The notes beneath the pieces are model-generated. The model searched no databases, had not been told where the DNA came from, and saw only the letters and a program-made list of their open reading frames with translations. DNA of 64,000 bases from Bacillus testis (GTDB lineage Bacteria > Bacillota > Bacilli > Bacillales > DSM-1321): the NCBI RefSeq assembly GCF_001243895.1, contig NZ_LN851186.1, positions 1,997,852-2,061,851 on the forward strand, read 5' to 3'. The stretch's first letter is position 1; each line of letters starts with the position of its first letter. Below, piece after piece: positions 52,989 to 61,839 of the stretch. Both the position numbers and the translations under genes were made by a program.

Positions 52989-54803
52989 ATGGATAAACAT
53001 GAACTGGATCGGCATATCCAGCAGGTGGAAGCGACACTCGTTTCATTGCGCCATGTATTGGCGGATTTAAAAAAACAAAAACAGTACTTAGACCAAGAAA
53101 CCCATTATCCAGTTCAAGCAGAAGAAAAAACGCAAGTAGAGGTGTCTCCTCAATCGGCAGACGTTTCGGGCCGTCAGGATAATGTTAGGGAAGAATTAAA
53201 ACAAATCCGCCTGCAAAAAGGGCAGGAGAACCGGCAAACAAGTGCTGATCGTACGTCTGTAACTGTTCACGACCGTCAAGTAAAAGAACCGTTTGATTTA
53301 TTGAAAATGTGCCAAATATGGCTTCCGCGTCTATTTGCTTTTATTATGCTCCTTGGTGTTGTCTGGTTGTTCAAAGCTGGCATAGATAATGGCGTCATGA
53401 AACCGATCTACCGTATTTTATTCGGCGTTCTGCTGTCGGTCGGCCTTTGGTTAACGGGGGAGAAGCAAGTTAAGAAAGAGCGGCAGACATTAGGCTTGGT
53501 ATTGATTGGGGCAAGTATCGCAAGCATTGTGGTCACTACATTTGCTGCCCATTATTTATTTCACTATTTCCCAGCTGTTATTGCGCTTGTGCTCAATATT
53601 ATATGGTTTTCGGCTGGCATTCTTTTGGCAGTCAAACACCGTTCCGAGTATTTGTCGATATTCGTAGGTGTAGGGGCATTTTTTGTTCCTTTCTTGCTGA
53701 ACAGCGACCAACCGAATTCAACCGTTTTTCTGGTTTATGAAGCGATACTGACACTGGGGCTATTTCAGTTGGCAGCCAGTAAGTCCTATAAATTATTATA
53801 TATGGTCGCCTATTTTACAGGATTAATCGTATTGGGCATTTATTCCTTCTTCACTGGTTTTCCTTCTTTGTCCGGCCCATTGTCGATCATGTATACGGTT
53901 TACCAAGTCGGCCTCTATCTTCATTTAAAGGTATACCGTGGATACATCATCGAGCAGAGGATTAGCCTCTTCTCGATTAACGGCGGCCTGCTGTTGCTTT
54001 CATTGCAGGATCTTCCCCATTATTCGGCCAGTCTCCTGACAGTTGCTGCGGTGATCTATTTTGCTATCATGTGGAAAGAATTGAAAAACAAAGAGATCCC
54101 TCTGCTTTCAACCGTTTTGTTTGGATTGGGCATGCTATCCGTCATGGTCGTCATCGGCAAGAAGGCAGAAGGAGACATGCAGCCTTTACTTTATCTTGTT
54201 CAAGGTCTCGTATCGCTTGCCGGGGCTTATGTGTGGAAAGATAAAATAAAAGCAGTAATTGGCGGTATGATCTACGTGCTGGGAATTTTACTGGTCTTGG
54301 CGGTTTCGGTAGAGCAATTAGTATCAGTGGAAGCTTTGTCCCATATCGCCGTCCTTGTCTCCTTTGTCCTTATTTTTTGGAAAGCTGGTCGCTTTATATT
54401 TGATTATGCAAAAACAGCATATCAACTGCTTGTGTATGGGTGTATATTATTATCTTTTATTTTAATCACCAAATTGGCTGGTGCGGCAACCATCAACTCA
54501 GATATTAACTCTTTAGCTGTTTCCGTTAGCTGGATGGTCCTGGCCCTATCTGTAATCTGGTACGGAAGAAGCGACCATGCTGCGGTTACATTTAAAAAGA
54601 ACGAACTGGTCATTCTCGGTTTAGCGGTCGTTTGCCTAACAATCGTCAAATTGTTCTTTATGGACCTTCCATTTGTGAGTATGACGATCAGGGCATTGCT
54701 TTTCTTGGTAGTAGGAGCAATCGGTGTTGGAATTTCACGTTTGTTTTTCTCTAATTCGAATCAAGAGGAAGCTAAGAAAGATAATAGCTTTAAAGGTAAG
54801 TAA
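52989..54803 (+). CDS. DUF2339 family multi-spanning membrane protein
   Basis: 604 residues. N-terminal coiled coil (about 5-35, ELDRHIQQVEATLVSLRHVL) and a low-complexity hydrophilic linker to about 100. Then about 15 hydrophobic segments, beginning with LLKMCQIWLPRLFAFIMLLGVVWLFKAGIDNGVMKPIYRI, which matches the start of the DUF2339 membrane region. Function unknown. AAGGAGGAGG is a strong ribosome binding site. It is the second gene of the DUF975-DUF2339 pair and is closed by a long hairpin terminator. Confidence 0.8.
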   Translation: MDKHELDRHIQQVEATLVSLRHVLADLKKQKQYLDQETHYPVQAEEKTQVEVSPQSADVSGRQDNVREELKQIRLQKGQENRQTSADRTSVTVHDRQVKEPFDLLKMCQIWLPRLFAFIMLLGVVWLFKAGIDNGVMKPIYRILFGVLLSVGLWLTGEKQVKKERQTLGLVLIGASIASIVVTTFAAHYLFHYFPAVIALVLNIIWFSAGILLAVKHRSEYLSIFVGVGAFFVPFLLNSDQPNSTVFLVYEAILTLGLFQLAASKSYKLLYMVAYFTGLIVLGIYSFFTGFPSLSGPLSIMYTVYQVGLYLHLKVYRGYIIEQRISLFSINGGLLLLSLQDLPHYSASLLTVAAVIYFAIMWKELKNKEIPLLSTVLFGLGMLSVMVVIGKKAEGDMQPLLYLVQGLVSLAGAYVWKDKIKAVIGGMIYVLGILLVLAVSVEQLVSVEALSHIAVLVSFVLIFWKAGRFIFDYAKTAYQLLVYGCILLSFILITKLAGAATINSDINSLAVSVSWMVLALSVIWYGRSDHAAVTFKKNELVILGLAVVCLTIVKLFFMDLPFVSMTIRALLFLVVGAIGVGISRLFFSNSNQEEAKKDNSFKGK

Positions 54804-54812
54804 TCCAAAAAT

Positions 54813-54890
54813 AAAACGCTTGGAAATGAACTTCACCCCGATGGTGAGACACAACCATTGGAGGTGCAATTCAAAATTCAAGCGTTTTTT
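54813..54890 (+). terminator. long hairpin terminator
   Basis: AAAACGCTTG and CAAGCGTTTTTT enclose about 56 nt that can pair further (CTTCACC with GGAGGTG-like segments). The T-tract sits at the end. Confidence 0.75.
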
Positions 54891-55039
54891 CTATTCGACT
54901 ATACTCTTTCTTGCCCAACTGTCATTTTACTAACTGCTTGGGGTCCAACTATAAGGACTAATTTCAAAACGATCACCTAACACTATTAGAATTTAATATT
55001 GATAGTAACATAAAATTATAATTAACCTATGAAAATATA

Positions 55040-55073
55040 AAAGGTTCGTCTGGACATAACAGATGAACCTTTC
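55040..55073. terminator. bidirectional terminator
   Basis: AAAGGTTCGTCTG and CAGATGAACCTTT around GACATAA. It serves the leftward 55-residue gene. Confidence 0.75.
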
Positions 55074-55106
55074 TCATTAAGAAGATTATTGAATGTGAAA
55101 TTGAGA

Positions 55107-55274
55107 TTATAATGGGCTGTTCTTATTCTTGCCAGCGGGGTTACCATTGAAAGTTTTATTTGTGGTGATCAATTCATCGTTACGGATCATCTTATAAAAT
55201 GACTTTCCTAAATAAAGAATGAGCGCCAAAAAAATAGCGGCAAGGATTAAATAAATATACTGTTGGGCATACAT
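55107..55274 (-). CDS. 55-residue single-TM protein
   Basis: MYAQQYIYLILAAIFLALIL starts a protein with one TM helix (about 6-22), a cytoplasmic KSFYKMIRNDELITTNK and a polar tail ending NKNSPL. GGAGTGG sits 6-7 nt before the ATG and a terminator hairpin lies just past the stop, both supporting a real gene. I recognise no family. It is divergent from the aldehyde dehydrogenase gene. Confidence 0.6.
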   Translation of the reverse strand: MYAQQYIYLILAAIFLALILYLGKSFYKMIRNDELITTNKTFNGNPAGKNKNSPL

Positions 55275-55475
55275 TATTCACCACTCCATATGGAATTTTT
55301 ACCCTTATTATACAGTAGGTACCGATAGAAGCGTTGGGCGATAAGTGTCCATTTTCTGAAATGACCTTTATAAGCCGCAACTACCGCGGATTGTAAACAG
55401 CTTGATGTTTGATATTGAGCATAATGGATATACAAATAAAAGTAGAAACTTTTATATGGAAGGAGCAATTTCAGC

Positions 55476-56933
55476 ATGCTACATAATGATTGGAACACCC
55501 TATATATTAACGGTGAATGGCGCAAAGGAAACGGAGAAAGAACGATTTCAGATACAAATCCATATACAGGAGAAGATCTTGCCACCATTTCCACAGCGAA
55601 TAAAGAAGACTTAGACGAAGCTTATCATGCAGCCGCACGTGCTCAACAAGAATGGAACCAAACGCTGCCGCAAGTGAAAGAAGAAATCATTTTAAAGGCG
55701 ATTGCCGTTATAGAAGAGCATCATGATATGTTGGTGGACTGGCTGATCAAAGAGTCCGGCAGTACCTTCAAGAAAGCGAACGGAGAATTATCAACGGCTG
55801 TCGCTTTCATGAAGGAAGCCAGCAGATTCCCTTATGAAATGGAAGGGAAAATCAATTCTTCGCAAGTAAACGGAAAAATCAACGCTGTGATTGTGGAGCC
55901 GATTGGCGTAGTTGGTGTCATTAGCCCATGGAATTTCCCGTTCCATCTAACGATGCGATCCGTAGTCGCAGCTCTTGCTTGCGGCAATGGCGTTGTTGTC
56001 AAACCGGCGGGCGATACACCTGTCACAGGCGGATTGTTGATTGCCAGTATTTTTGAGGAAGCCGGATTGCCTAAAGGGCTATTGAATGTGATTGCCGGCA
56101 AAGGATCAGAAATCGGAGATGACTTCGTCAAACATCCAATTCCGCAAATGATTTCTTTTACGGGATCAACGCCGGTCGGGAAACATATCGCTGAAGGCGC
56201 TGCAGAAGGAGTGAAGAAAACGGCTTTAGAACTCGGTGGCAATAATGTCATGATCGTATTAGAAGATGCTGATATTGAGAATGCCGTTGAATCCACACTC
56301 ATGGGAAAATTCATGCATCAAGGACAAGTATGTGTCGCTTTGAATAGAGTATTGGTCCAAGAGTCGATAGCTGAACGGTTTACCAATCGCTTGATTGAAA
56401 GAGTCAAAGAATTAAAGTATGGAGATCCGGCTGATTCGAATACCCATGTGGGACCCATCATTAATCCTTCCCAAGTAGCAGGGATAAAAGAAAAAATAGA
56501 CAAAAGTATTGAAGAAGGAGCTGTATTAGCTTACGGAGGCGAAATAAGCGGGAATCTAATACAGCCGACTGTCTTAACGAATGTTAAGAACACTATGACA
56601 GTCGCCAAAGAAGAAATCTTCGGGCCTGTTCTTCCTGTCATTACCTTCAAAGATGAGGAAGAAGCGATTTCCATGGCAAATGCCTATCCATATGGATTGT
56701 CCGGAGCGGTTCATTCAACCATTGAACATGGTGTAAGGGTGGCCCGAAAAGTCCATACAGGCATGATTCATGTAAATGATCAAAGCATTAATGATGAACC
56801 TCATATGCCGTTCGGCGGAGTGAAGCAATCAGGTTTGGGCCGCTTCAACGGAAAATGGGCCTTGGAAGAGTTCACAGATGTAAAATGGATTTCCATCCAG
56901 ACAGGAAAAAGCGATTATAGCAACTTTCTATAA
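55476..56933 (+). CDS. aldehyde dehydrogenase (benzaldehyde/vanillin dehydrogenase-like)
   Basis: 485 residues. NAD-linked ALDH: EPIGVVGVISPWNFPFHLTMRSVVAALACGN, catalytic Glu252 in LELGGNN and Cys286 in HQGQVCVALNR, then EEIFGPVLPV and a MPFGGVKQSGLGR end. The NWNFPFHLTMR and QGQVC features are those of the YfmT/vanillin-dehydrogenase group rather than betaine or acetaldehyde enzymes. It oxidises an aldehyde, possibly aromatic, to the acid in the cytoplasm. GGAAGGAGC precedes the ATG. 32 bp before the NAD(P)-binding protein gene, which suggests one operon. Confidence 0.87.
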   Translation: MLHNDWNTLYINGEWRKGNGERTISDTNPYTGEDLATISTANKEDLDEAYHAAARAQQEWNQTLPQVKEEIILKAIAVIEEHHDMLVDWLIKESGSTFKKANGELSTAVAFMKEASRFPYEMEGKINSSQVNGKINAVIVEPIGVVGVISPWNFPFHLTMRSVVAALACGNGVVVKPAGDTPVTGGLLIASIFEEAGLPKGLLNVIAGKGSEIGDDFVKHPIPQMISFTGSTPVGKHIAEGAAEGVKKTALELGGNNVMIVLEDADIENAVESTLMGKFMHQGQVCVALNRVLVQESIAERFTNRLIERVKELKYGDPADSNTHVGPIINPSQVAGIKEKIDKSIEEGAVLAYGGEISGNLIQPTVLTNVKNTMTVAKEEIFGPVLPVITFKDEEEAISMANAYPYGLSGAVHSTIEHGVRVARKVHTGMIHVNDQSINDEPHMPFGGVKQSGLGRFNGKWALEEFTDVKWISIQTGKSDYSNFL

Positions 56934-56965
56934 GAATAAATGAATTAAAAGGAGAATGGGAGTTT

Positions 56966-57601
56966 ATGAATATTATCGTAATAGGCGCGAATGGCCAAAT
57001 CGGCCGGGAAGCCGTCAAAAAATTAAAAGAGCAAGGACAGCATACTGTAAGGGCCGCTATCCGGAAAGAAAGCCAGAAAGACTATTTCCGGGACCTGGGA
57101 GTCGAAACGGTGATGTTAGACTTGGAATCTCCGCTCAAGGACATCACAGAAGCAATCAAGGGCAATCAAATCGTTGTCTTTACTGCTGGTTCTGGAGGAA
57201 GTACTGGAGCAGACAAAACATTATTGATTGATTTGGATGGCGCGGTTAAAACCATCGAAGCCGCTGAAAGCATCGGAGCAGAACAATTCATTATGGTATC
57301 CGCATACGGAGCGGATCAGCGGAGCACTTGGTCTGAAGCCATTAAACCATATTATGTAGCCAAATATTATGCGGATAAAGAATTGTTGGATAGCTCGTTG
57401 GCTTTTACAATCCTTCGGCCAACAGGTTTATCTAATGAAGAAGGGACTAGCAACATTTCCTTGGACAAGCCATCTAAGCAAATCCCACGACAAGACGTGG
57501 CGGCTGTCATCGCTGAATGTGCAGGCAATCCAAAAGCTTATCATAAATCGTTCAATTTATTTTCCGGAGATATGCCGATATCTTCTTTATTCAATCAGTG
57601 A
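56966..57601 (+). CDS. NAD(P)-binding atypical SDR (NmrA/YhfK-like)
   Basis: 211 residues. MNIIVIGANGQIGREAVKKLKEQGQH at the N-terminus is a Rossmann cofactor motif of atypical SDRs (GxxGxxG), followed by VRAAIRKESQ, whose Arg favours NADP. YVAKYYADKELLDSSLAFTILRPTGLSNEEGT is the YhfK/YwnB-like substrate loop; the catalytic Tyr-x3-Lys of classical SDRs is replaced by YYVAKYYADK. Oxidoreductase or redox-sensing role; substrate unknown. AAAGGAGAATG provides the ribosome binding site. A strong terminator follows, then dif-like site 4. Confidence 0.85.
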   Translation: MNIIVIGANGQIGREAVKKLKEQGQHTVRAAIRKESQKDYFRDLGVETVMLDLESPLKDITEAIKGNQIVVFTAGSGGSTGADKTLLIDLDGAVKTIEAAESIGAEQFIMVSAYGADQRSTWSEAIKPYYVAKYYADKELLDSSLAFTILRPTGLSNEEGTSNISLDKPSKQIPRQDVAAVIAECAGNPKAYHKSFNLFSGDMPISSLFNQ

Positions 57602-57607
57602 TCAGCA

Positions 57608-57640
57608 CGAAAAGAGCCTCTTTCATGAAGAGGCTCTTTT
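57608..57640 (+). terminator. rho-independent terminator next to dif-like site 4
   Basis: AAAAGAGCCTCTT and AAGAGGCTCTTTTT around TCATG. Confidence 0.92.
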
Positions 57641-57641
57641 T

Positions 57642-57669
57642 AGTATTCAATAATAATATTATGTAAACT
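57642..57669 (+). other. dif-like recombination site 4
   Basis: Left arm AGTATTCAATA, spacer ATAATA, right arm TTATGTAAACT, again on the plus strand. It is 12.7 kb downstream of site 3 and next to a terminator rather than a recombinase. The left arm is the most divergent of the four. Confidence 0.65.
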
Positions 57670-57843
57670 AAAGGTCGAATGATTCTCTATGAAATATATT
57701 CAAACGGTTTAAATACGATTCAAATAATCATATAATATTTTTAGTATATTAATGGTTTGTTAATATTTTTTTCATATTTAGGGTATATGATTATCTCAGA
57801 TAAAGAAATGAAGAAATGTTTCTATAATCAGGAGGTTTGAATC

Positions 57844-59298
57844 ATGAATCATTCCAATGATAATGATCCACGCAAAATGAATGTAAATGATGACAATATA
57901 AATAATGAAACGAATGATGACGTAAATGAAAGCGGTCGATTCGATGAAAGGGAGGCCGTTGAGCAATCTTCTACATATAGAGAAGCCGACAACAGCTATA
58001 CATCAGCACGGAGCATGCAAGATGAAGAAAATCAAGAGGAACCATTCATCCCTATTTCGGATGAACAATACGAAAAACAGCGAAAGCGAAAGATGAAACC
58101 TAAAACGAAAGGTTTCCTTAGCACGGTTGCAGCAGGTGTAATCGGATCAGTTATTACTCTTTCAGTTATTCCGTTCACGGATTATCCCGATATGTTCCAA
58201 GGGGACCATTCAAGCAGCCAATCAGCCAGCCAAGATGCACAGGTTGAAACAAAGCCGATGAAAGTAACACAAACTTCTACCGCGAAGGCATCTATTGCCG
58301 ATATGGTTGAAAAAGCGTCTCCAGCCATTGTCGGAGTTGTCAACATGCAAAGACAACAGCAGAGCTTTGGATCCTTCTTCCGTGGAAGCGAGCAGCAATC
58401 AAATGCCGATGGCGAGGAAATAGAAAGCGGTTCGGGTTCAGGCGTCATTTTTAAAAAGGAAGGCAATTACGCCTATATCGTGACCAATAATCACGTCATT
58501 GAAGGTGCCTCGAAGATTGAAGTTGCCTTGGCTGACGGCAAACAGACTACTGCTGAATTAATCGGTGCAGATGCCCTCAGTGATTTAGCTGTCCTAAAAA
58601 TACCTTCAAAATACGTAACCTCTGTTTTGGAGTTTGCTGATTCAAGTGCATTGCGTGCAGGCGATGAAGTGATTGCCATTGGAAATCCGCTCGGCCTTGA
58701 TTTATCAAGAACGGTAACTCAAGGGATTGTCAGCGCCGTCAATCGATCTGTTGCCGTGAATACATCCGCCGGTGAGTGGAACTTAAATGTAATCCAAACC
58801 GATGCGGCCATTAACCCTGGGAACAGTGGTGGAGCCCTGCTGAATCCAAGCGGCCAAGTGGTCGGCATCAACTCTTTGAAAATTTCTGAAAACGGCGTGG
58901 AAGGCCTTGGATTCGCTATTCCAAGCAATGAATTGGTGCCGATTGTGAACGAAATTATCGAGACAGGCCAAGTGCAACGTGTTTATTTGGGAGTAGGTTT
59001 GGCCTCCATTGATGAAATACCAGAAATGTATCTGCAGGACCTTCCTAAGAGTGTTGACGGCGGTGTGATTGTAACAAATATCGACAAAGACTCCGCCGCC
59101 TATCGAGCAGGATTAAAAGTACAGGACGTTATTGTAGCCATTAATGATATGAAAGTGAAGAGTCCAACGGAGCTTCGCCAGTATCTGTATTCAAAACTAA
59201 AAGTTGGAGATCGAGCAACAATCAAATTTTACCGGGACGGACAGTTAAAAACAGCGACCGTCACTTTAACAAGCACAGCCAGCAAATCGGCTAACTGA
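57844..59298 (+). CDS. htrA: HtrA/DegP-type serine protease
   Basis: 484 residues: a polar, acidic, Asn-rich N-terminus (1-89), one TM anchor (90-111), an outside trypsin-like domain with catalytic His217 (NNHVIEGA), Asp247 (SDLAVLKI) and Ser328 (GNSGGAL), and one PDZ domain (about 375-475; GGVIVTNIDKDSAAYRAGL). It degrades or refolds misfolded proteins at the membrane-wall interface; in B. subtilis such genes answer to CssRS. AGGAGG ribosome binding site. The next gene, a penicillin-binding protein, starts 5 bp after the stop. Confidence 0.93.
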   Translation: MNHSNDNDPRKMNVNDDNINNETNDDVNESGRFDEREAVEQSSTYREADNSYTSARSMQDEENQEEPFIPISDEQYEKQRKRKMKPKTKGFLSTVAAGVIGSVITLSVIPFTDYPDMFQGDHSSSQSASQDAQVETKPMKVTQTSTAKASIADMVEKASPAIVGVVNMQRQQQSFGSFFRGSEQQSNADGEEIESGSGSGVIFKKEGNYAYIVTNNHVIEGASKIEVALADGKQTTAELIGADALSDLAVLKIPSKYVTSVLEFADSSALRAGDEVIAIGNPLGLDLSRTVTQGIVSAVNRSVAVNTSAGEWNLNVIQTDAAINPGNSGGALLNPSGQVVGINSLKISENGVEGLGFAIPSNELVPIVNEIIETGQVQRVYLGVGLASIDEIPEMYLQDLPKSVDGGVIVTNIDKDSAAYRAGLKVQDVIVAINDMKVKSPTELRQYLYSKLKVGDRATIKFYRDGQLKTATVTLTSTASKSAN

Positions 59299-59303
59299 TC
59301 ACA

Positions 59304-61295
59304 GTGGCTAAAAAGAATAAAAACAACAGCACGATCCTCCGACTAAATTTACTTTTTGTTACCGTATTTATCTTATTTTCGGCCATCATCCTTCGCTTAG
59401 GATTTATCCAGATTGTCAAAGGTGATGAATTCCTCGAAAAAAGCAACGCAGTAACTAAAACAACCTATAAATGGAATGCCCCTCGCGGTAAAATATATGA
59501 CCGCGGGGGTAATGTGCTTGTGGAAAACGAGCCTATTTATACACTGACCTATTCAGAAGCGGACGATACGTCCAAAACGGATACATTGGAGACAGCAAAA
59601 AAGCTGTCCTCCATGCTGACGATCGACACGTCCAAAGTGCGCGACCGCGATAAAAAGGACTATTGGATCCTTCTTCATCCGGAAGAGGCGCAAAAAAAGG
59701 TGTCAGATAAAGAACGTGAAGGTAAAGACGACAAAGAGCAGTATCATATGCTGCTTGACCGGATAACAGATGAAGATATCGCTTCCATCACGCCAAAAGA
59801 AATGCAGATTTATACGATTAAAAGCAAAATGGACCAAGACCACGCAGGAGTCAACCGCATTAAAGAGGGATTGACCGATCAAGAAATCGCAGTGGTGAAC
59901 GAACATCTGGATGAATTGCCAGGCATCGATGTTAAGCTTGATTCCAAGCGTAAGTATAAACATGGCGACACTTTCAAGCAAATCTTTGGCAAAGTCGCAG
60001 CCATACCATTGGAAAAAGCGGATGAATATAAAAAACAAGGATACGACATGGATGATAATGTCGGCAAAAGCTTCCTTGAGTTACAATATGAATCCATCCT
60101 GCAAGGAACAAAAGAGAAACAAACATTCGAAAAGAACAGTTCTGGTGAACTAACCGGTAGCTCAAAGAAAACCGAAGGCAGTACCGGAAAAGATGTTCTT
60201 TTGACCATCGACATGGACCTCCAGAAGAAGGTAGATTCGATTGTGGAAAGTGAGTTGCGCAAAGAGCCGAGTGCTAAAGGCGCATACGTTGTCCTGATGA
60301 ATCCAAAAACAGGGGAAGTCCTGTCCTTATCAGGCAAAAGCCGCAATGATGGCAAAATAGAAGATGAAACATATGGAACACTGCAAAACTCTTATGAGAT
60401 GGGTTCTACAGTCAAGGGAGCGACCCTGCTAACCGGCTATAACACTGGCGCTATCAAGCCAGGCCAAATATTCTTGGACGCTCCGGTGAAATTAAGCGGG
60501 ACTCCTGTTAAGAAATCATGGACCAATATGGGTTATATCAATGATTTAACCGCATTGGAACGCTCTTCAAATGTATATATGTTCCATGTTGCCATGAAAA
60601 TCGGCCATTATAATTATGACACAAGATCAGGCTTTAAAAATCCGGAAGAAGCCTATGACAAAATGAGAAAGCATTTTGCTCAGTTCGGATTAGGCGTCAA
60701 AACGGGCATCGATCTTCCGAATGAAGCGACCGGTTATAATGGCGGAGTGCAACGATTAGGGAACCTGATGGACTTTGCAATCGGCCAGTTCGATACCTAT
60801 ACGCCGCTTCAATTGGCGCAATATGTGTCAACCATCGCTAATGACGGCAAACGGATGCAGCCTCATTTACTGAAGGAGGTTCGTGAGCCTTCCCACGAAA
60901 CCGGTAAAGACGCTAAAACGATTTCAACATTTGAGCCAGTCATGTTGAATAAACTGCCGATGTCAGAGAGCCAAATTAAACGTGTACAGGAAGGTTTCCA
61001 TTTGGTTATGCACGGCAGCCAAGGTACAGCAACCTCATCTTTTCAATCGGCCTCATATGACCCAGCCGGGAAAACAGGTACAGCCCAAGTCAGCAATGGC
61101 CGTGGCGGTTACAACTACAATCTAACGCTGGTCGGCTATGCACCATTCAAAAATCCGGAAATATCCATGGCTGTTGTGGTGAATAATATCAATAGTTCAT
61201 CAAGCGTTATCAATAAGAATATCGGCCGCCAGGTTATGGACGCTTATTTTGAAGGCAAAGAAAAACAAAAGAAGGCTGAGCCATTAAGTGAATAA
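59304..61295 (+). CDS. class B penicillin-binding protein (PbpA/PbpH-like)
   Basis: 663 residues: an N-terminal TM anchor (about 12-34), the pedestal domain (RGKIYDRGGNVLVENEP) and a C-terminal transpeptidase. Active-site motifs: Ser368-x-x-Lys371 in MGSTVKGA, Ser421-Ser-Asn423 and Lys590-Thr-Gly-Thr. It cross-links peptidoglycan; the length and layout fit the rod-shape or elongation type (PbpA/PbpH). GTG start, with no clear ribosome binding site in the 5-bp gap after htrA, so translation is likely coupled to the protease. Terminator at 61308. Confidence 0.9.
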   Translation: MAKKNKNNSTILRLNLLFVTVFILFSAIILRLGFIQIVKGDEFLEKSNAVTKTTYKWNAPRGKIYDRGGNVLVENEPIYTLTYSEADDTSKTDTLETAKKLSSMLTIDTSKVRDRDKKDYWILLHPEEAQKKVSDKEREGKDDKEQYHMLLDRITDEDIASITPKEMQIYTIKSKMDQDHAGVNRIKEGLTDQEIAVVNEHLDELPGIDVKLDSKRKYKHGDTFKQIFGKVAAIPLEKADEYKKQGYDMDDNVGKSFLELQYESILQGTKEKQTFEKNSSGELTGSSKKTEGSTGKDVLLTIDMDLQKKVDSIVESELRKEPSAKGAYVVLMNPKTGEVLSLSGKSRNDGKIEDETYGTLQNSYEMGSTVKGATLLTGYNTGAIKPGQIFLDAPVKLSGTPVKKSWTNMGYINDLTALERSSNVYMFHVAMKIGHYNYDTRSGFKNPEEAYDKMRKHFAQFGLGVKTGIDLPNEATGYNGGVQRLGNLMDFAIGQFDTYTPLQLAQYVSTIANDGKRMQPHLLKEVREPSHETGKDAKTISTFEPVMLNKLPMSESQIKRVQEGFHLVMHGSQGTATSSFQSASYDPAGKTGTAQVSNGRGGYNYNLTLVGYAPFKNPEISMAVVVNNINSSSSVINKNIGRQVMDAYFEGKEKQKKAEPLSE

Positions 61296-61307
61296 CGTAA
61301 TCATATC

Positions 61308-61347
61308 CAAAAAAATCGCAGCGGAATATCGTTGCGATTTTTTTTAG
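61308..61347 (+). terminator. terminator of the htrA-PBP unit
   Basis: AAAAATCGCA and TGCGATTTTTTTT around GCGGAATATCGT. Confidence 0.88.
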
Positions 61348-61399
61348 TAGGGATACAATCAATTTTTCTGTACACATAGGAATTTTCTCTGATATAGCG

Positions 61400-61509
61400 A
61401 AACTTTGATAAGATGGTTTTTTTTAGTGGCGCTTGATCTGCCAATTATATTTTATGGTTACACTCATGTTTGAGCGGGAGTCTTAGCACCAGTTAAAATG
61501 GGATAAAAC
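61400..61509 (+). repeat. dispersed intergenic repeat, copy C
   Basis: AACTTTGATAAGATGG (61401-61416), TGGCGCTTGATCTGCC (61427-61442), then TCTTAGCACCAGTTAAAATG (61481-61500) and GGATAAAAC. TGGCGCTTGATCT is shared with copy A and GTTAAAA..GGATAAAAC with copy B. Confidence 0.7.
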
Positions 61510-61522
61510 GAACATTTTTTTA

Positions 61523-61615
61523 ATGAACGGAATGTCAATAATGGAAGGAAAGAAATGGATGAGTATTCTTCTTTTTGCGGTCGTTCACTTATTAATAGGA
61601 TTAGTAAAAACTTAA
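61523..61615 (+). CDS. possible 18-30-residue hydrophobic peptide
   Basis: A short frame with three in-frame ATGs (61523, 61541, 61559); only the last has a good ribosome binding site (AAGGAAAG, 7 nt). The product would be MSILLFAVVHLLIGLVKT, a single TM helix. It directly follows repeat copy C. Sequence alone cannot prove that it is expressed. Confidence 0.3.
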   Translation: MNGMSIMEGKKWMSILLFAVVHLLIGLVKT

Positions 61616-61839
61616 ATTATGTCTTAAGTTATATAGGCCCCTTTTTAGTTAATGTATACTCTTTTCCCATTGTGTCAATTTGAGGCAGATCGTAGCTGAT
61701 TCGTAAAAAAGAAAAGAAGCGAAAAAATAAAAGACTTCAGAGCTACTATCTACGAACAAAGCCCTTAGCAAAAAATGAATGAAGTGAATAAAAAAGACAC
61801 ATTCTATATGAGTACTACATTTTAATAGGAGGCTTTAAA

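Noticed and set aside
43500..57669. One of the dif-like sites being the true chromosome-dimer-resolution site.
   Set aside because: Four copies with the same altered left arm, next to their own recombinase, argue against a unique chromosomal dif, although this cannot be excluded without the whole genome.
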